A stretch of DNA of 18,402 bases from DATJHM01 sp035493895 (GCA_035493895.1 DATJHM010000132.1:1-18402), one strand, 5' to 3'. Shown: positions 1 to 7,675, counted from the stretch's first letter. The notes: generated by a model from the letters alone, not told the origin. Translations and numbers: made by a program.

Positions 1-26
1 CGTGACATTGCAGACAAGCGGCGACT

Positions 27-1493
27 CTACGGAGAGACCTCATCGAGGCGCTTCAATCTGGTATCAGTGCCAAACTGGGCGATGATAGAGGCAACGACCA
101 GGAAGCCACCCAGGATCAGGAAGGTGAGGATGGGGCCCAGGGATGGGAAGAGCGGGACCAGCACCATAATGCCCACCCCCCCGCCAATATGCCCGACACC
201 ATCGACCAGGGCGAAACCAGTCACACGCGCGCGCGTCGGATAGTTCTCCGCCGACCAGGCCCACGTCATAGGCACAAACAAATTGAAGCCGATAAAAAGA
301 ATAATCGAGCCAATGGCCGTGATTGCGAAATTGCTCGCGCCCGAGAGCGCAATAATCAATCCACCCAGGATTGTCAGAACCGCGGCAATAGGCAACCAGT
401 ATTTGCGCTCCAGTCGTTCACCAAAGTAATAGTCAAAGATGGCGACCGCAATAAAACCGAACGTGCCGAATGCAGCGATCAGTCCCGCTTCCGGCGGCTC
501 ATAGCCCAGGCTCACCAGCACCGTCGTTAAACCGACGCCGATACCGTAGACCGTGATAAAGGCGACGAACCACATCAAGAGCAGCAAAATCGTACGTCGC
601 AAGTAGACCGGATTGCGCAAAAGTTCCAGATACGTAATACGCGCCTCGCTGGCGGCATGGTGAATATGCAGCTCCGAGCCCACGGGCGGCAACGAGCCCA
701 GTTGTTGCATCGCCCGGTGCTCCATCGCCGAGACAATCTGATCCGCCTCATCCACGCGTCCACGTGAGATGAGCCAGCGCGGCGACTCCGGCAAGCGGAA
801 GCGCAGCAGAATCCCCACGAGCGCCAGAAGCGCCCCGACGCCATACATCCAGCGCCAGCCACTCTCGAAGCCCGGTCCGGCGACCGCAAAGGGCAGACCC
901 AGCGGGAAGGGCGTCGGTTCCGTTGTCAGGAGCAAGCCCAGCCAGATCCCCAGAAACGAGCCAAGCGCGGACATGATGAAGATGAGCGAGGTATATCTGG
1001 CCCGTCCATTACCTGGCGCCACTTCACCGATATAGCAGGCAACCAGTGCCAGATCAGCCCCGACGCCAATGCCCGTAATCGTACGCGCAATCACAAAATT
1101 GGTGTAGTCGCCGACGAACGCATTGTAGAGAGAGCCCAGACCGGTGATGATCAGCGTGACCAGCAGCATGTCTCGTCTGCCGAAGCGATCAGCCAGCGGA
1201 CTCAGAATGAGGGCACCAACCACATAACCGGTCAGATTGAGGAGCGTGGGAAGGCCCAGGTAGTTCGCGGATGTCGGCGGAGTACAGCCGGGCACGAGGG
1301 TCACGCACGTTTGAATAAACGAAACGTTGATGTCAAAGATGTCGAAGAACGTGAAGAGAAAGCCAACACCAATGATACCGATAAATAAGTAGGAAAGCGA
1401 CCAGATGGGAATGCGATCCTGCCGCGCAATCACAGCGGCACCGCTGCTTGCACCAGTCACAGGAGAGGGGGTACCACTTGCCTCGGATGCCAT
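27..1493 (-). CDS. Major facilitator superfamily transporter (metabolite:H+ symporter / sugar-porter type)
   Basis: A 488-residue secondary transporter of the inner membrane with about 12 hydrophobic segments. The MFS signature DRFGRR (residues 102-107) sits in the loop between TM2 and TM3. PESPRW (235-240) follows TM6, as in sugar-porter and metabolite:H+ symporter families, and a WSAENYPTRARVTG-type motif lies late in the protein. A long loop of about 45 residues separates the two halves. I chose the start at 1493 because AAAGGAG lies about 7 nt upstream. The frame stays open to an ATG at 1598, but that start has no comparable ribosome site. The substrate cannot be read from the sequence; sugars, organic acids and aromatic acids are all possible. 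The gene is monocistronic here and has a promoter candidate at 1740-1768. The family is secure, the substrate is not. Confidence 0.9.
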   Translation of the reverse strand: MASEASGTPSPVTGASSGAAVIARQDRIPIWSLSYLFIGIIGVGFLFTFFDIFDINVSFIQTCVTLVPGCTPPTSANYLGLPTLLNLTGYVVGALILSPLADRFGRRDMLLVTLIITGLGSLYNAFVGDYTNFVIARTITGIGVGADLALVACYIGEVAPGNGRARYTSLIFIMSALGSFLGIWLGLLLTTEPTPFPLGLPFAVAGPGFESGWRWMYGVGALLALVGILLRFRLPESPRWLISRGRVDEADQIVSAMEHRAMQQLGSLPPVGSELHIHHAASEARITYLELLRNPVYLRRTILLLLMWFVAFITVYGIGVGLTTVLVSLGYEPPEAGLIAAFGTFGFIAVAIFDYYFGERLERKYWLPIAAVLTILGGLIIALSGASNFAITAIGSIILFIGFNLFVPMTWAWSAENYPTRARVTGFALVDGVGHIGGGVGIMVLVPLFPSLGPILTFLILGGFLVVASIIAQFGTDTRLKRLDEVSP

Positions 1494-1909
1494 GAGATTC
1501 TCCTTTCGTATGTCAGCCTCGACGAAGGAGGCTCCTACGAATAGAGGCGACACGTGTACGTTATAAGCACGCGCACGAGCCTCTTCCAACATTGGCAATA
1601 GATCTCAACGAGGTTGTATACGGGGGGATGCGGATGAAACAAAAGGACCAGGATGAAATTACGTAAACTGCATTTTCAACCTTAATAGTGTCCACATTAC
1701 AAAAAATACTGTTACACCATGAACAAATGTTATACTCGATATATAGCATAAAAACGGATATTTGTCAAGCAAGCAAAATATTACAATATAATAATGGTAA
1801 TAGCAGTAAAATACTGCATTCGCATTTCAAGTAACGTGAAGCGTTCTTGGTCAGCCGCGCCTCTACAGGGTGGTGCAGGGGCGCGACTCCGTTTGTGACA
1901 CGGTGCATA
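1494..1909. other. Intergenic region upstream of the MFS gene
   Basis: This 416-bp gap is AT-rich from about 1660 to 1820. It holds the MFS promoter and the long MFS leader, including the small dyad GGAG-g-CTCC at 1527-1535. On the plus strand TTGTCA (1762-1767) and a perfect TATAAT (1787-1792) with a 19-nt spacer could form a weak opposing promoter, but no plus-strand gene follows. I see no convincing gene; the short open frames here lack a ribosome site and family resemblance. No U-tract terminator is visible downstream of the TIM-barrel gene that ends at 1910. Confidence 0.5.
1740..1768 (-). promoter_or_regulatory. Sigma70-type promoter for the MFS gene
   Basis: On the minus strand TTGACA (1768-1763) and TATATA (1745-1740) are separated by exactly 17 nt. 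Transcription would start near 1733 and give a leader of about 240 nt before the MFS start at 1493. This is the best consensus promoter in the window. Confidence 0.6.
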
Positions 1910-2968
1910 TTACCCACAAAAAGTGGTGGATACGGCACTGAACTGATTGGACATATTTGTCGGCCTGAGATCAAAGCTGCCGACGTTTCCCGTTGAGATA
2001 TATCCATACTGCACACCACTTGCACAACAGGCGGCATACCAGTCATTCGTTTGAGCGGTTGTAATGCCTTTAGCTCCATGAAGCACGCATACAAGGTAGC
2101 GCTGGTAGGTTTTGTTCACGTAGATATAGGTGGGAAGCTTGCCGGTTGGGCCGTAGTTGGGGGGGAAATTCGATTCCGTGCCATTATAGGGCAATTCCGC
2201 GATAATCATCAGGTCAAAAAAGGGATTACCCGACTCGATGGTAAACCACCACTGCGGAGGGGCGGAACTCCCATTATTGAGTAGCACGGTCGAGCCTGGA
2301 TAGCGATTGTGGACATCTTTACAAATTTTCTTGTACCAGACGTAGCGGCTATCGGCGACACTTGCCACCGCATTAAAAGAGCCAGCGTAGCAATTATCAA
2401 ACATAATACCATCGGCCCCATACCCGGGATTTGTACCGCTGTTAGGGCGCATCCAGTTGTCCACATGATCTTTCATGTACCCATACATCGTCGCACAACT
2501 ATCACCGCCTGTTGTTGATGATTGCTTGCGCAAATTATAACGCGAGGTTCCACCACAATAGGTGAAATCAAAGTACCAGCTATAATAGCTACCCTTCGAA
2601 AGATCATAATCGGCGCTATCATACACCCGATGGTTCCAATAACCACCAGACTCATTCACAATGGGCTTCGAGGCAGCACGTGTGATGATAGAGCAGGTAC
2701 AGCCCGTATATGTGCCACTACCACAGGGACCCGCCAGGAGATCGGTCGGACTGTAAGGCGGGCTGATGGGCATATTCGCACTACCGCTATCAACATACCC
2801 GAGCACAAATGTACTATTCGCATGAGCCGCATTCACCAGATTCTGAATAATCGTACTATGCGTAGGCGTATAGCCATTGTTGAGCACAATGTAACGTACC
2901 GCAGATGAACTGGTAATAGCGGTCACGTCTGCTATCGACTGACCATAGTAAAATGCACAAATTGACAT
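1910..2968 (-). CDS. Cytoplasmic TIM-barrel protein, Spherulin-4 / GH114-like (copy 1)
   Basis: A 352-residue protein. Its order of short beta motifs fits an eight-stranded barrel related to the spherulation-specific family 4 / GH114-like glycosidase group: AFYYG, YIVLNNG, VLGYVDSG, GADGIMFDN, VLLNNG, FDLMIIAELP, VLHGAKG and YGYISTG. D60, D186 and D191, at strand ends, are candidate active-site acids. There is no signal peptide or membrane segment. Eight cysteines (4, 82, 90, 92, 138, 158, 193, 216) are shared with the second copy at 7676-8713, and an insert around residues 80-140 carries five of them. The start at 2968 has AGAGGTG about 7 nt upstream and matches the N-terminus of copy 2; the ATG at 3037 lies in unconserved sequence. 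The fold assignment is by motif reading, and the enzymatic activity is unknown. Confidence 0.75.
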   Translation of the reverse strand: MSICAFYYGQSIADVTAITSSSAVRYIVLNNGYTPTHSTIIQNLVNAAHANSTFVLGYVDSGSANMPISPPYSPTDLLAGPCGSGTYTGCTCSIITRAASKPIVNESGGYWNHRVYDSADYDLSKGSYYSWYFDFTYCGGTSRYNLRKQSSTTGGDSCATMYGYMKDHVDNWMRPNSGTNPGYGADGIMFDNCYAGSFNAVASVADSRYVWYKKICKDVHNRYPGSTVLLNNGSSAPPQWWFTIESGNPFFDLMIIAELPYNGTESNFPPNYGPTGKLPTYIYVNKTYQRYLVCVLHGAKGITTAQTNDWYAACCASGVQYGYISTGNVGSFDLRPTNMSNQFSAVSTTFCG

Positions 2969-3032
2969 AAAACGCACCTCTCTTCCACTTACGAACAAAT
3001 ATGCCGAGTGATGGTTAGCTACCAGATGATCT

Positions 3033-3079
3033 CTCATACACTCTATGCTGTATGAGCTATGCTTTTAGCAATACAGCAT
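3033..3079 (-). promoter_or_regulatory. Overlapping inverted repeats upstream of TIM-barrel copy 1
   Basis: CTCATACA (3033-3040) pairs with TGTATGAG (3049-3056). ATGCTGTAT (3045-3053) pairs with ATACAGCAT (3071-3079). Both are perfect, and they share 3049-3053, so the two hairpins exclude each other if transcribed. They lie about 65-110 nt upstream of the start at 2968. They could be an operator or a leader switch; nothing of the kind precedes the second copy. Confidence 0.35.
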
Positions 3080-3216
3080 GCCGGATGTGTACTTGCTCTA
3101 GAGGCCCCTGGTAGATTTTTCTCACCCTGAGATTAGTATAACCCCCTGCTCCTCAAGGTCTGGAAAAGACGTTTTTGTCTGTGCAATGCTTTGTCATAAT
3201 GACTTGTCTGCGCGCA

Positions 3217-3345
3217 TGTAGCGGCGGGATTTATCTCCGCCTGGGTCGGCAACCCCGCAAGGCCGCCTTTGGCCCATATTGGCGGAGATAAACCCCGCAA
3301 GGCCGCCTTTGACCCATATTGGCGGAGATAAACCCCGCCGCTACA
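3217..3345. repeat. Long palindromic repeat with internal 40-bp tandem copies
   Basis: The outer arms 3217-3241 and 3321-3345 are reverse complements with one mismatch in 25 (TGTAGCGGCGGG... against ...CCCCGCCGCTACA). Inside, a 40-bp unit occurs twice in tandem (3253-3292 and 3293-3332) with one G/A difference. It starts 25 bp past the stop of the isochorismatase-like gene, so it may act as a terminator or mRNA-end hairpin. It looks like a dispersed REP/MITE-type element. No clear target duplication flanks it. Confidence 0.8.
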
Positions 3346-3369
3346 ACCTACGGGGATTATCAGCCGCAT

Positions 3370-3942
3370 CTACGCATTTGTGCTGAAAACGATCTCTTGC
3401 GCGGTACGGATGCGCCCCATACGCGGGAACATGAAATGCTGGACGTGGTCATATTCGGCCTGGGAGAATCCGGTGATGGCGTCGATGGCGAAAATCAGCT
3501 GATAGCCATGTTGAAACGCTTCGCGCGCAGTCGTGTCCACCCCGATGCCAGCAGAAATACCACAGAGCACGATCGTGGTGATACCCCGACGGCGCAACTG
3601 TAAATCGAGGTCCGTGCCGTGGAAAGCGCCCCATTGCTTTTTCGTAATCAGATGATCCGTCTCGTTTACACCAAGCTCAGGGACAATCTCATCCCAGCCC
3701 TCCACGAAATTCAAAGGCGGCGCTTTCTGATCCAATACGGGCTGAAGCATATCGCGCCCATCTTTCGTCGATACATGCACGAGCGCGACAAATGCGTTGT
3801 GGGCATGGAACACATTCAGCAGGCTAGCAGTACGAGCAACAACCTGCTCTGAAGTATAAGGAGTGTAGGGAACCCCTTTTATCCATTTCTGCAAATCAAT
3901 CACCACCAGGGCCGTCGTCTTCCAATCGAAAAGTTGTGTCAT
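3370..3942 (-). CDS. Isochorismatase-fold (cysteine hydrolase superfamily) protein
   Basis: A 190-residue cytoplasmic protein of usual family length. The N-terminal strand LVVIDLQKW supplies the conserved Asp (D16). ITKKQWGAFHGTDLD carries the conserved Lys (K101) and the AFHGT motif. The third motif reads CGISAGIGVDTTAREAFQHGY: where the nucleophilic Cys of nicotinamidases and carbamoylases would sit there is Gly (G134). Known isochorismatases such as PhzD also lack that cysteine, so this is more likely an isochorismatase-type or otherwise cysteine-independent enzyme, or an inactive one. The start at 3942 follows a GAGGGAG site about 11 nt upstream; upstream codons to 4044 are open but look non-coding. 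The gene is divergent from the XRE regulator at 4164, which may control it. Confidence 0.85.
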   Translation of the reverse strand: MTQLFDWKTTALVVIDLQKWIKGVPYTPYTSEQVVARTASLLNVFHAHNAFVALVHVSTKDGRDMLQPVLDQKAPPLNFVEGWDEIVPELGVNETDHLITKKQWGAFHGTDLDLQLRRRGITTIVLCGISAGIGVDTTAREAFQHGYQLIFAIDAITGFSQAEYDHVQHFMFPRMGRIRTAQEIVFSTNA

Positions 3943-4163
3943 TTTGCTATCGCTCCCTCTTTTTATAGAATCATGGATACATGTCGTTTTTTTCGTTGAC
4001 ATCAAAAGCATATATGACAGGATGATGTGGAGCCAGATGAGCATTTATCATGGGAGTTCCGCTCCTATGATATAGTGTGAAGGTAGGAAATTCGCAGAAA
4101 ATATTGACAGAGAGACGCGGACAGGCATCGCTTCTTTTCGCATAAACATGAAAGGAGAGCACT
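3943..4163. promoter_or_regulatory. Divergent promoter region between isochorismatase-like gene and XRE regulator
   Basis: This 221-bp AT-rich gap contains TTGACA hexamers on the plus strand at 3996-4001 and 4104-4109 and a TATGAT at 4066-4071, but no pair has ideal spacing. GGAG-ttccg-CTCC at about 4053-4065 is a small dyad just before TATGAT. As the shared control region of a divergent pair it is the likely operator of the XRE protein. Confidence 0.4.
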
Positions 4164-5042
4164 ATGGTAAGCCAGCAGGAGCAGCAACGCAGGCAAGAGC
4201 TGGGCGACTTTCTGCGCACAAGAAGAGCGCGGATCTCTCCTGAACAGGTCGGGCTTCCGCCAGGAAACAGGAGGCGTACGCCGGGCCTCAGGCGCACAGA
4301 GGTTGCTCAGTTGGCAGGGGTGAGCATCGATTGGTATACCTGGCTGGAACAGGGACGCCCGATTAGCGTTTCGATCCAGGTCTTAGAAAGTCTGGCACAA
4401 TCACTGCATCTGAATGCCAGTGAGCGCGAACATCTCTTCTTCCTCGCCCACCAGCAGCCACCACCGCAAAAAGTCCTCTGGCCCGAGACGGTGAGTCCAA
4501 TGGTACAACACTTTCTCGATCATCTCGACAGCAGCCCGGCCTATGCCACGGGACCATCCTGGGACGTCGTGGCCTGGAACGAGGCCGCGCTGGCCGTCTT
4601 TGGCGATTTTCCGCAGATGACGATGCCGGAACGCAATCTCGTCTGGCATATGTTCATGTCTCCAACCTATCGCCAGATCCTGGTGAACTGGGAAGAACAC
4701 GCCCGCCATGTCCTCGCGCAGTTCCGTAATAGTCGCAGTCACTTTCCCGAAGATCCGCGCGTGACGGCTTTGCTTGACGATATGCTGGCAGCAAGCCCCG
4801 AATTTCGCGACTGGTGGTCCGACCATGAGGTCCTGCGTATACCAGAAGGACAAAAAATGCTCAAGCATCCCCAGGCTGGCTATCTCACCTTCGAACATCT
4901 CACCTTTCAAGTCTATGACCTGCCAGATTTGCGGGTAACCGTCTACACACCAGCCGCCGAAACTGAGACATCCGCCAGGGTAAAACAGCTGCTTCACGAA
5001 CGGCAACGTTTGCGAGGTGTTGGCGATCCCCTTGTTTTTTAG
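4164..5042 (+). CDS. XRE-family regulator with MmyB-like ligand-binding domain
   Basis: A 292-residue transcription regulator. Residues about 12-85 form the HTH_31-type domain: GDFLRTRRARISPEQVGLP, then a TPGLRRTEVAQLAGVSIDWYTWLEQGR stretch typical of this family. Residues about 105-280 match the MmyB-like (MLTR) ligand-binding domain by motifs such as WDVVAWNEAALAVFGDF, NLVWHMF and a late FEHLTFQVYDLPDLRVTVYTP. The ribosome site is GGAGAG about 6 nt before ATG. In related Actinobacteria and Chloroflexota such proteins usually control the adjacent divergent oxidoreductase or hydrolase gene; here that is the isochorismatase-like gene at 3370-3942. It could also affect the dehydrogenase that follows 113 bp downstream. 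The ligand is unknown. Confidence 0.9.
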   Translation: MVSQQEQQRRQELGDFLRTRRARISPEQVGLPPGNRRRTPGLRRTEVAQLAGVSIDWYTWLEQGRPISVSIQVLESLAQSLHLNASEREHLFFLAHQQPPPQKVLWPETVSPMVQHFLDHLDSSPAYATGPSWDVVAWNEAALAVFGDFPQMTMPERNLVWHMFMSPTYRQILVNWEEHARHVLAQFRNSRSHFPEDPRVTALLDDMLAASPEFRDWWSDHEVLRIPEGQKMLKHPQAGYLTFEHLTFQVYDLPDLRVTVYTPAAETETSARVKQLLHERQRLRGVGDPLVF

Positions 5043-5071
5043 AGAATACTGTGATAGATTTTACCATATAT

Positions 5072-5082
5072 AACAAATTGTT
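5072..5082. promoter_or_regulatory. Small dyad in the promoter region of the dehydrogenase gene
   Basis: AACAA-a-TTGTT is a perfect 11-bp dyad about 74 bp before the dehydrogenase start, in an AT-rich 113-bp gap. A TATGAT follows at 5089-5094. It could be an operator; support is positional only. Confidence 0.2.
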
Positions 5083-5155
5083 GTTCTATATGATACATTC
5101 TTTACATGTGGTATCGTTTGCATCGATGGCTGACGATATTTAGAAGGAATACATC

Positions 5156-6166
5156 ATGCGTGCGGTGATTATCGACAAACCAGGTGAGATCCGTATCGGG
5201 ACCGTTCCCGATCCTACGCCTGGACCAGATGAGCTGATCGTCAAGGTTGGAGCCTGCGGTATCTGTGGCACCGACCTGCATATTTCGGAGGGCGAATTCC
5301 CTCCCACCCCCTATCCCATCGTACCAGGGCACGAGTTCGCAGGTGAAATCGTCGCCGTGGGAAAAAATGTCCCAAAAGGCAACTTCAGCGTTGGCACGCG
5401 TATCGCGGCTGACCCCTCGCTTTTCTGTGGGCATTGCATTTTCTGCCGTACGGGCCATGGCAACCTGTGCCTGGAGTGGAACGCCATCGGCGATACCGTC
5501 GATGGAGCATTCGCCGAATACGTCTCCGTACCCGTCGCCAACGCCTATCTCATTCCCGACCACGTCTCTTTTCGTGAAGCGGCCCTGATCGAGCCCGTTT
5601 CCTGCGCCGTGCATGGCATTCATCGCCTCGAGCCGAAACTCGGCGATAGCATGCTGATCGTGGGAGCAGGCACAATGGGATTGCTCTTATTGCAGCTGGC
5701 TCTGCGTGGCGGCGCATCTCGCGTGGCCGTGATGGATCTCAATACGCAACGTCTGACCCTGGCCGAGAAGCTCGGGGCCTATAAGACCGCAACCAATCTT
5801 GATGAATTGCTGAGCGTTGAGCCGCTGGGCTTTGACTGCGTCATCGATGCGACCGGCGTTGCGCCTGCAATCGAGACAGCACTGCGAGGCGTCAAACGCG
5901 GCGGCAAATTCATGGTCTTCGGCGTTGCCCATAAAGAAGCCCGGGTCGCTATTTCCCCATTCAGCATCTATAACGACGAGATTACCATCGTCGGCTCGAT
6001 GGCCGTGCTCAATTCTTATCAGCAAGCCGTCGATCTTGTGAGCGGGGGCGCGATCAATACCAAAGCTATGCTCACCGAAGCCTTCCCCCTGGAAGAGTTT
6101 TCGCAGGCGCTTCTGAATGTACGCCAGGGCAAAGGGCTCAAAACGCAGATCCTGCCAAACGGCTAA
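5156..6166 (+). CDS. Zinc-dependent medium-chain alcohol/polyol dehydrogenase
   Basis: A 336-residue NAD(P)-dependent MDR enzyme. Catalytic zinc ligands are visible: C37 in ACGICGTD, H59-E60 in PGHE and E146 in LIEPVSCAVHG. The structural zinc lobe is C91, C94, C97 and C105. The Rossmann motif GAGTMG (170-175) is followed by VAVMDLN with D194, which favours NAD over NADP. The sequence is most like the sorbitol/xylitol/arabitol dehydrogenase branch. GAAGGA lies about 7 nt upstream of ATG. It follows the XRE gene on the same strand and converges with a DeoR-type sugar regulator (6661-7458), which fits a role in polyol or sugar oxidation. The exact substrate cannot be read. Confidence 0.9.
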   Translation: MRAVIIDKPGEIRIGTVPDPTPGPDELIVKVGACGICGTDLHISEGEFPPTPYPIVPGHEFAGEIVAVGKNVPKGNFSVGTRIAADPSLFCGHCIFCRTGHGNLCLEWNAIGDTVDGAFAEYVSVPVANAYLIPDHVSFREAALIEPVSCAVHGIHRLEPKLGDSMLIVGAGTMGLLLLQLALRGGASRVAVMDLNTQRLTLAEKLGAYKTATNLDELLSVEPLGFDCVIDATGVAPAIETALRGVKRGGKFMVFGVAHKEARVAISPFSIYNDEITIVGSMAVLNSYQQAVDLVSGGAINTKAMLTEAFPLEEFSQALLNVRQGKGLKTQILPNG

Positions 6167-6660
6167 TCGTAGAAGCGCGGCTTGTCTGCGATGGATTTGG
6201 GTCACACCAAACGCAGGGACGCCATGGCGTGCAAACGAATAGGCGTCAGGTTATGCCTGTCCTTCGAGCGGAATCTCTGCCGCTACAGGGCAGGCATAAA
6301 GCAACTGCCCCTACCTGTTTTATTTCTTCGAGAGAGGGCATGCCGATCCGCTTCCCCGCCGACCATTGTACCCTGGAAAATGGTCGCGTACTCCGTCGAT
6401 CCTCTCGCCCTTCTGCACAGGTAGGGGCTACGGCTTTATGCCGGTCCAATACGCATCAACCTAAGAAAGGATGAGCTATTGGAGAGGGCCGGTGCGGCAC
6501 GTGGGCGGAACAAGCCCGGCCCCTCCCTGTGGTGTTGAGCGGAACCGGATCGCTCCTGGCAAGGGGGTACATAGGTTCCCAATGCTCGAAGAAAAGCAGA
6601 GGTAGGGGCAGCGGTTGATCCCTGCCCGCGAGCCCCACCGGCCCTCTTCGGGTGAGCTAT
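6167..6660. other. Repeat-filled region between convergent dehydrogenase and DeoR genes
   Basis: This 494-bp region has no supported gene. It contains a perfect 12-bp palindrome ACGCCATGGCGT (6219-6230), a hairpin TTATGCCTGTCC/GGGCAGGCATAA (6251-6262 and 6288-6299), the inverted pair 6293-6318/6417-6442, and a MITE-like element (6481-6652). Some of these hairpins probably end transcription from both sides, though none has a strong U tract. Confidence 0.6.
6251..6442. repeat. Composite inverted repeat
   Basis: Arms 6293-6318 and 6417-6442 are reverse complements apart from a central block of about five bases; both carry GGCATAAAGC and CCCCTACCTGT in the appropriate orientation. The left arm also pairs locally, as TTATGCCTGTCC (6251-6262) with GGGCAGGCATAA (6288-6299). 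So 6288-6299 can form either a short or a long hairpin. This is probably a dispersed non-coding repeat of the host genome. Confidence 0.65.
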
Positions 6661-6661
6661 T
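6472..6661. mobile_element. MITE-like element with 9-bp flanking direct repeats
   Basis: TGAGCTATT occurs at 6472-6480 and again at 6653-6661, bracketing a 172-bp segment. Near its ends lie inverted repeats AGAGGGCCGGTG (6483-6494) and CACCGGCCCTCT (6636-6647), with weaker matching beyond. Direct repeats outside inverted ends are the mark of a transposed non-autonomous element. The right copy includes the first base of the DeoR stop codon complement (6661-6663), so the insertion is exactly at that gene's end and leaves the protein intact. It encodes no transposase; the parent family is not known. Confidence 0.55.
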
Positions 6662-7458
6662 CAAGAAGACGCAACCACCACCTGCACGTTTTTCGCTTCG
6701 ATTGCCTCTTTATCTTCTGATGTAATACCATCATCGGTCACCAGCACATCCACTTCTTCGAGCGAGGCAAAATAGGCCAGAAAGACGCGCCCGATCTTCG
6801 AGGAATCCATACACAGAATAACTTGCTGGGCAACATTGATCAGCGCCTTCTTGACCTCGGCATCAAACATATAGATGGAGGAGAGGCCGTCAGAAATACG
6901 CAGACCGGTTGCAGCCAGGAAGAGCTTATGCAGGCGTAATTCCTGAAGCGCCGCAACAGTTTGTGTGCCCGTAAAGATGGACGATTCGCGCAGGAACGTG
7001 CCACCGAGCATCTGGAGATTGCAATGTTCGTATTCAGCGACCACATTTGCTGTCGTGAGCGAATTGGTCACGACGGTCAACGGCACGTCGGGCAGATTGT
7101 GCGCCACATGCACCACGGTACTGCCACCATCGATACCGATAACGTCGCCTGCCTGGATAAACAGATGCGCGGCTAATGCGCCGATGGCCTCTTTCTGGCG
7201 CTGACGTTCGTGCAGGCGAATGCCAATCGTCGGCTCAATCTGGGCCTGCACGGTCAGACGCGCGCCTCCGTGCAAGAGCTGGACCACCTGCTCTTTCGCC
7301 AGCACATGCAGATCACGGCGCACGGTCATCATCGAGATACCAAGCGCCTGACTCATCTCATGTATGGAACAATATTCTCGTGCTTTGAGCATTTCTACCA
7401 ATCGACGCCGTCGGTCGGCTGCGTACAGACGCCCATCCCCTGTCTGTGCTGCATCCAT
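6661..7458 (-). CDS. DeoR/GlpR-family transcriptional regulator
   Basis: A 265-residue repressor-type regulator of sugar metabolism. Residues about 16-71 form the DeoR helix-turn-helix, with the recognition region ISMMTVRRDLHVL. Residues about 88-245 form the DeoR sugar-phosphate sensor domain, with GIDGGSTVVHVAHNLP, TVVTNSL, LGGTF and DSSKIG, the family's usual effector-binding motifs. AGGGGG lies about 5 nt before the ATG. It has its own promoter (7494-7523) overlapping an AAGCGCTT palindrome, so autoregulation is plausible. It converges on the dehydrogenase gene at 5156-6166, a likely but unproven target. The stop codon abuts a MITE-like insertion. Confidence 0.92.
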   Translation of the reverse strand: MDAAQTGDGRLYAADRRRRLVEMLKAREYCSIHEMSQALGISMMTVRRDLHVLAKEQVVQLLHGGARLTVQAQIEPTIGIRLHERQRQKEAIGALAAHLFIQAGDVIGIDGGSTVVHVAHNLPDVPLTVVTNSLTTANVVAEYEHCNLQMLGGTFLRESSIFTGTQTVAALQELRLHKLFLAATGLRISDGLSSIYMFDAEVKKALINVAQQVILCMDSSKIGRVFLAYFASLEEVDVLVTDDGITSEDKEAIEAKNVQVVVASS

Positions 7459-7493
7459 CGTTCCCCCTGCTGATTCATCATAATATGTCGCTT

Positions 7494-7523
7494 ATTATAC
7501 ACAGACAGAGCAAGCGCTTACAA
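7494..7523 (-). promoter_or_regulatory. Promoter of the DeoR gene with overlapping AAGCGCTT dyad
   Basis: On the minus strand TTGTAA (7523-7518), an 18-nt spacer and a perfect TATAAT (7499-7494) precede the DeoR start by about 36 nt. The palindrome AAGCGCTT (7512-7519) overlaps the -35 box and is a natural candidate operator for autoregulation. Confidence 0.5.
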
Positions 7524-7544
7524 TTGAGATAGGAGTACAAAGAA

Positions 7545-7578
7545 GGGGATGGTAGCTCTTTTGAAAACTACCATCCCC
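7545..7578 (-). terminator. Stem-loop downstream of TIM-barrel copy 2
   Basis: GGGGATGGTAG (7545-7555) and CTACCATCCCC (7568-7578) form a perfect 11-bp stem with a 12-nt loop. On the minus strand it is about 100 nt past the stop of the gene ending at 7676 and is followed by TTCTTTGT, a weak U tract. It also lies just upstream of the DeoR promoter, so it would insulate that gene from read-through. Confidence 0.5.
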
Positions 7579-7675
7579 AACGGAAGACCAGAACGGAGGA
7601 CGAGTGAATATGTATTCGATGAATAGTCAGGTGACAGCAACAGATAGAATAAGTACAGTCAGTAAAAGCGTATGC

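Larger units (their letters stand above)
2969..3369. other. Intergenic region between TIM-barrel copy 1 and the isochorismatase-like gene
   Basis: This 401-bp gap contains the overlapping inverted repeats at 3033-3079 and a GC-rich palindromic repeat at 3217-3345. No gene is supported. The open frame running through the palindrome is an artefact of the repeat. Confidence 0.6.

Noticed and set aside
1493..1733. Riboswitch in the long MFS leader
   Set aside because: The leader is long enough, but I recognise no known aptamer motif in it.
1787..1792. Plus-strand TATAAT as a real promoter
   Set aside because: The spacer to TTGTCA is 19 nt and no gene follows on that strand.
1765..2284. Open frames overlapping TIM-barrel copy 1 in other frames
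   Set aside because: They are antisense or out-of-frame to a gene with a paralogue that confirms the correct frame.
3133..3369. Minus-strand open frame through the palindromic repeat
   Set aside because: Its sequence is the translated repeat, with no ribosome site.
6182..6474. Plus-strand frames downstream of the dehydrogenase
   Set aside because: They run through inverted repeats and lack ribosome sites and protein character.
6456..6664. Short minus-strand frames within the MITE-like element
   Set aside because: The element is too short for a transposase, and the translations are low-quality repeat sequence.
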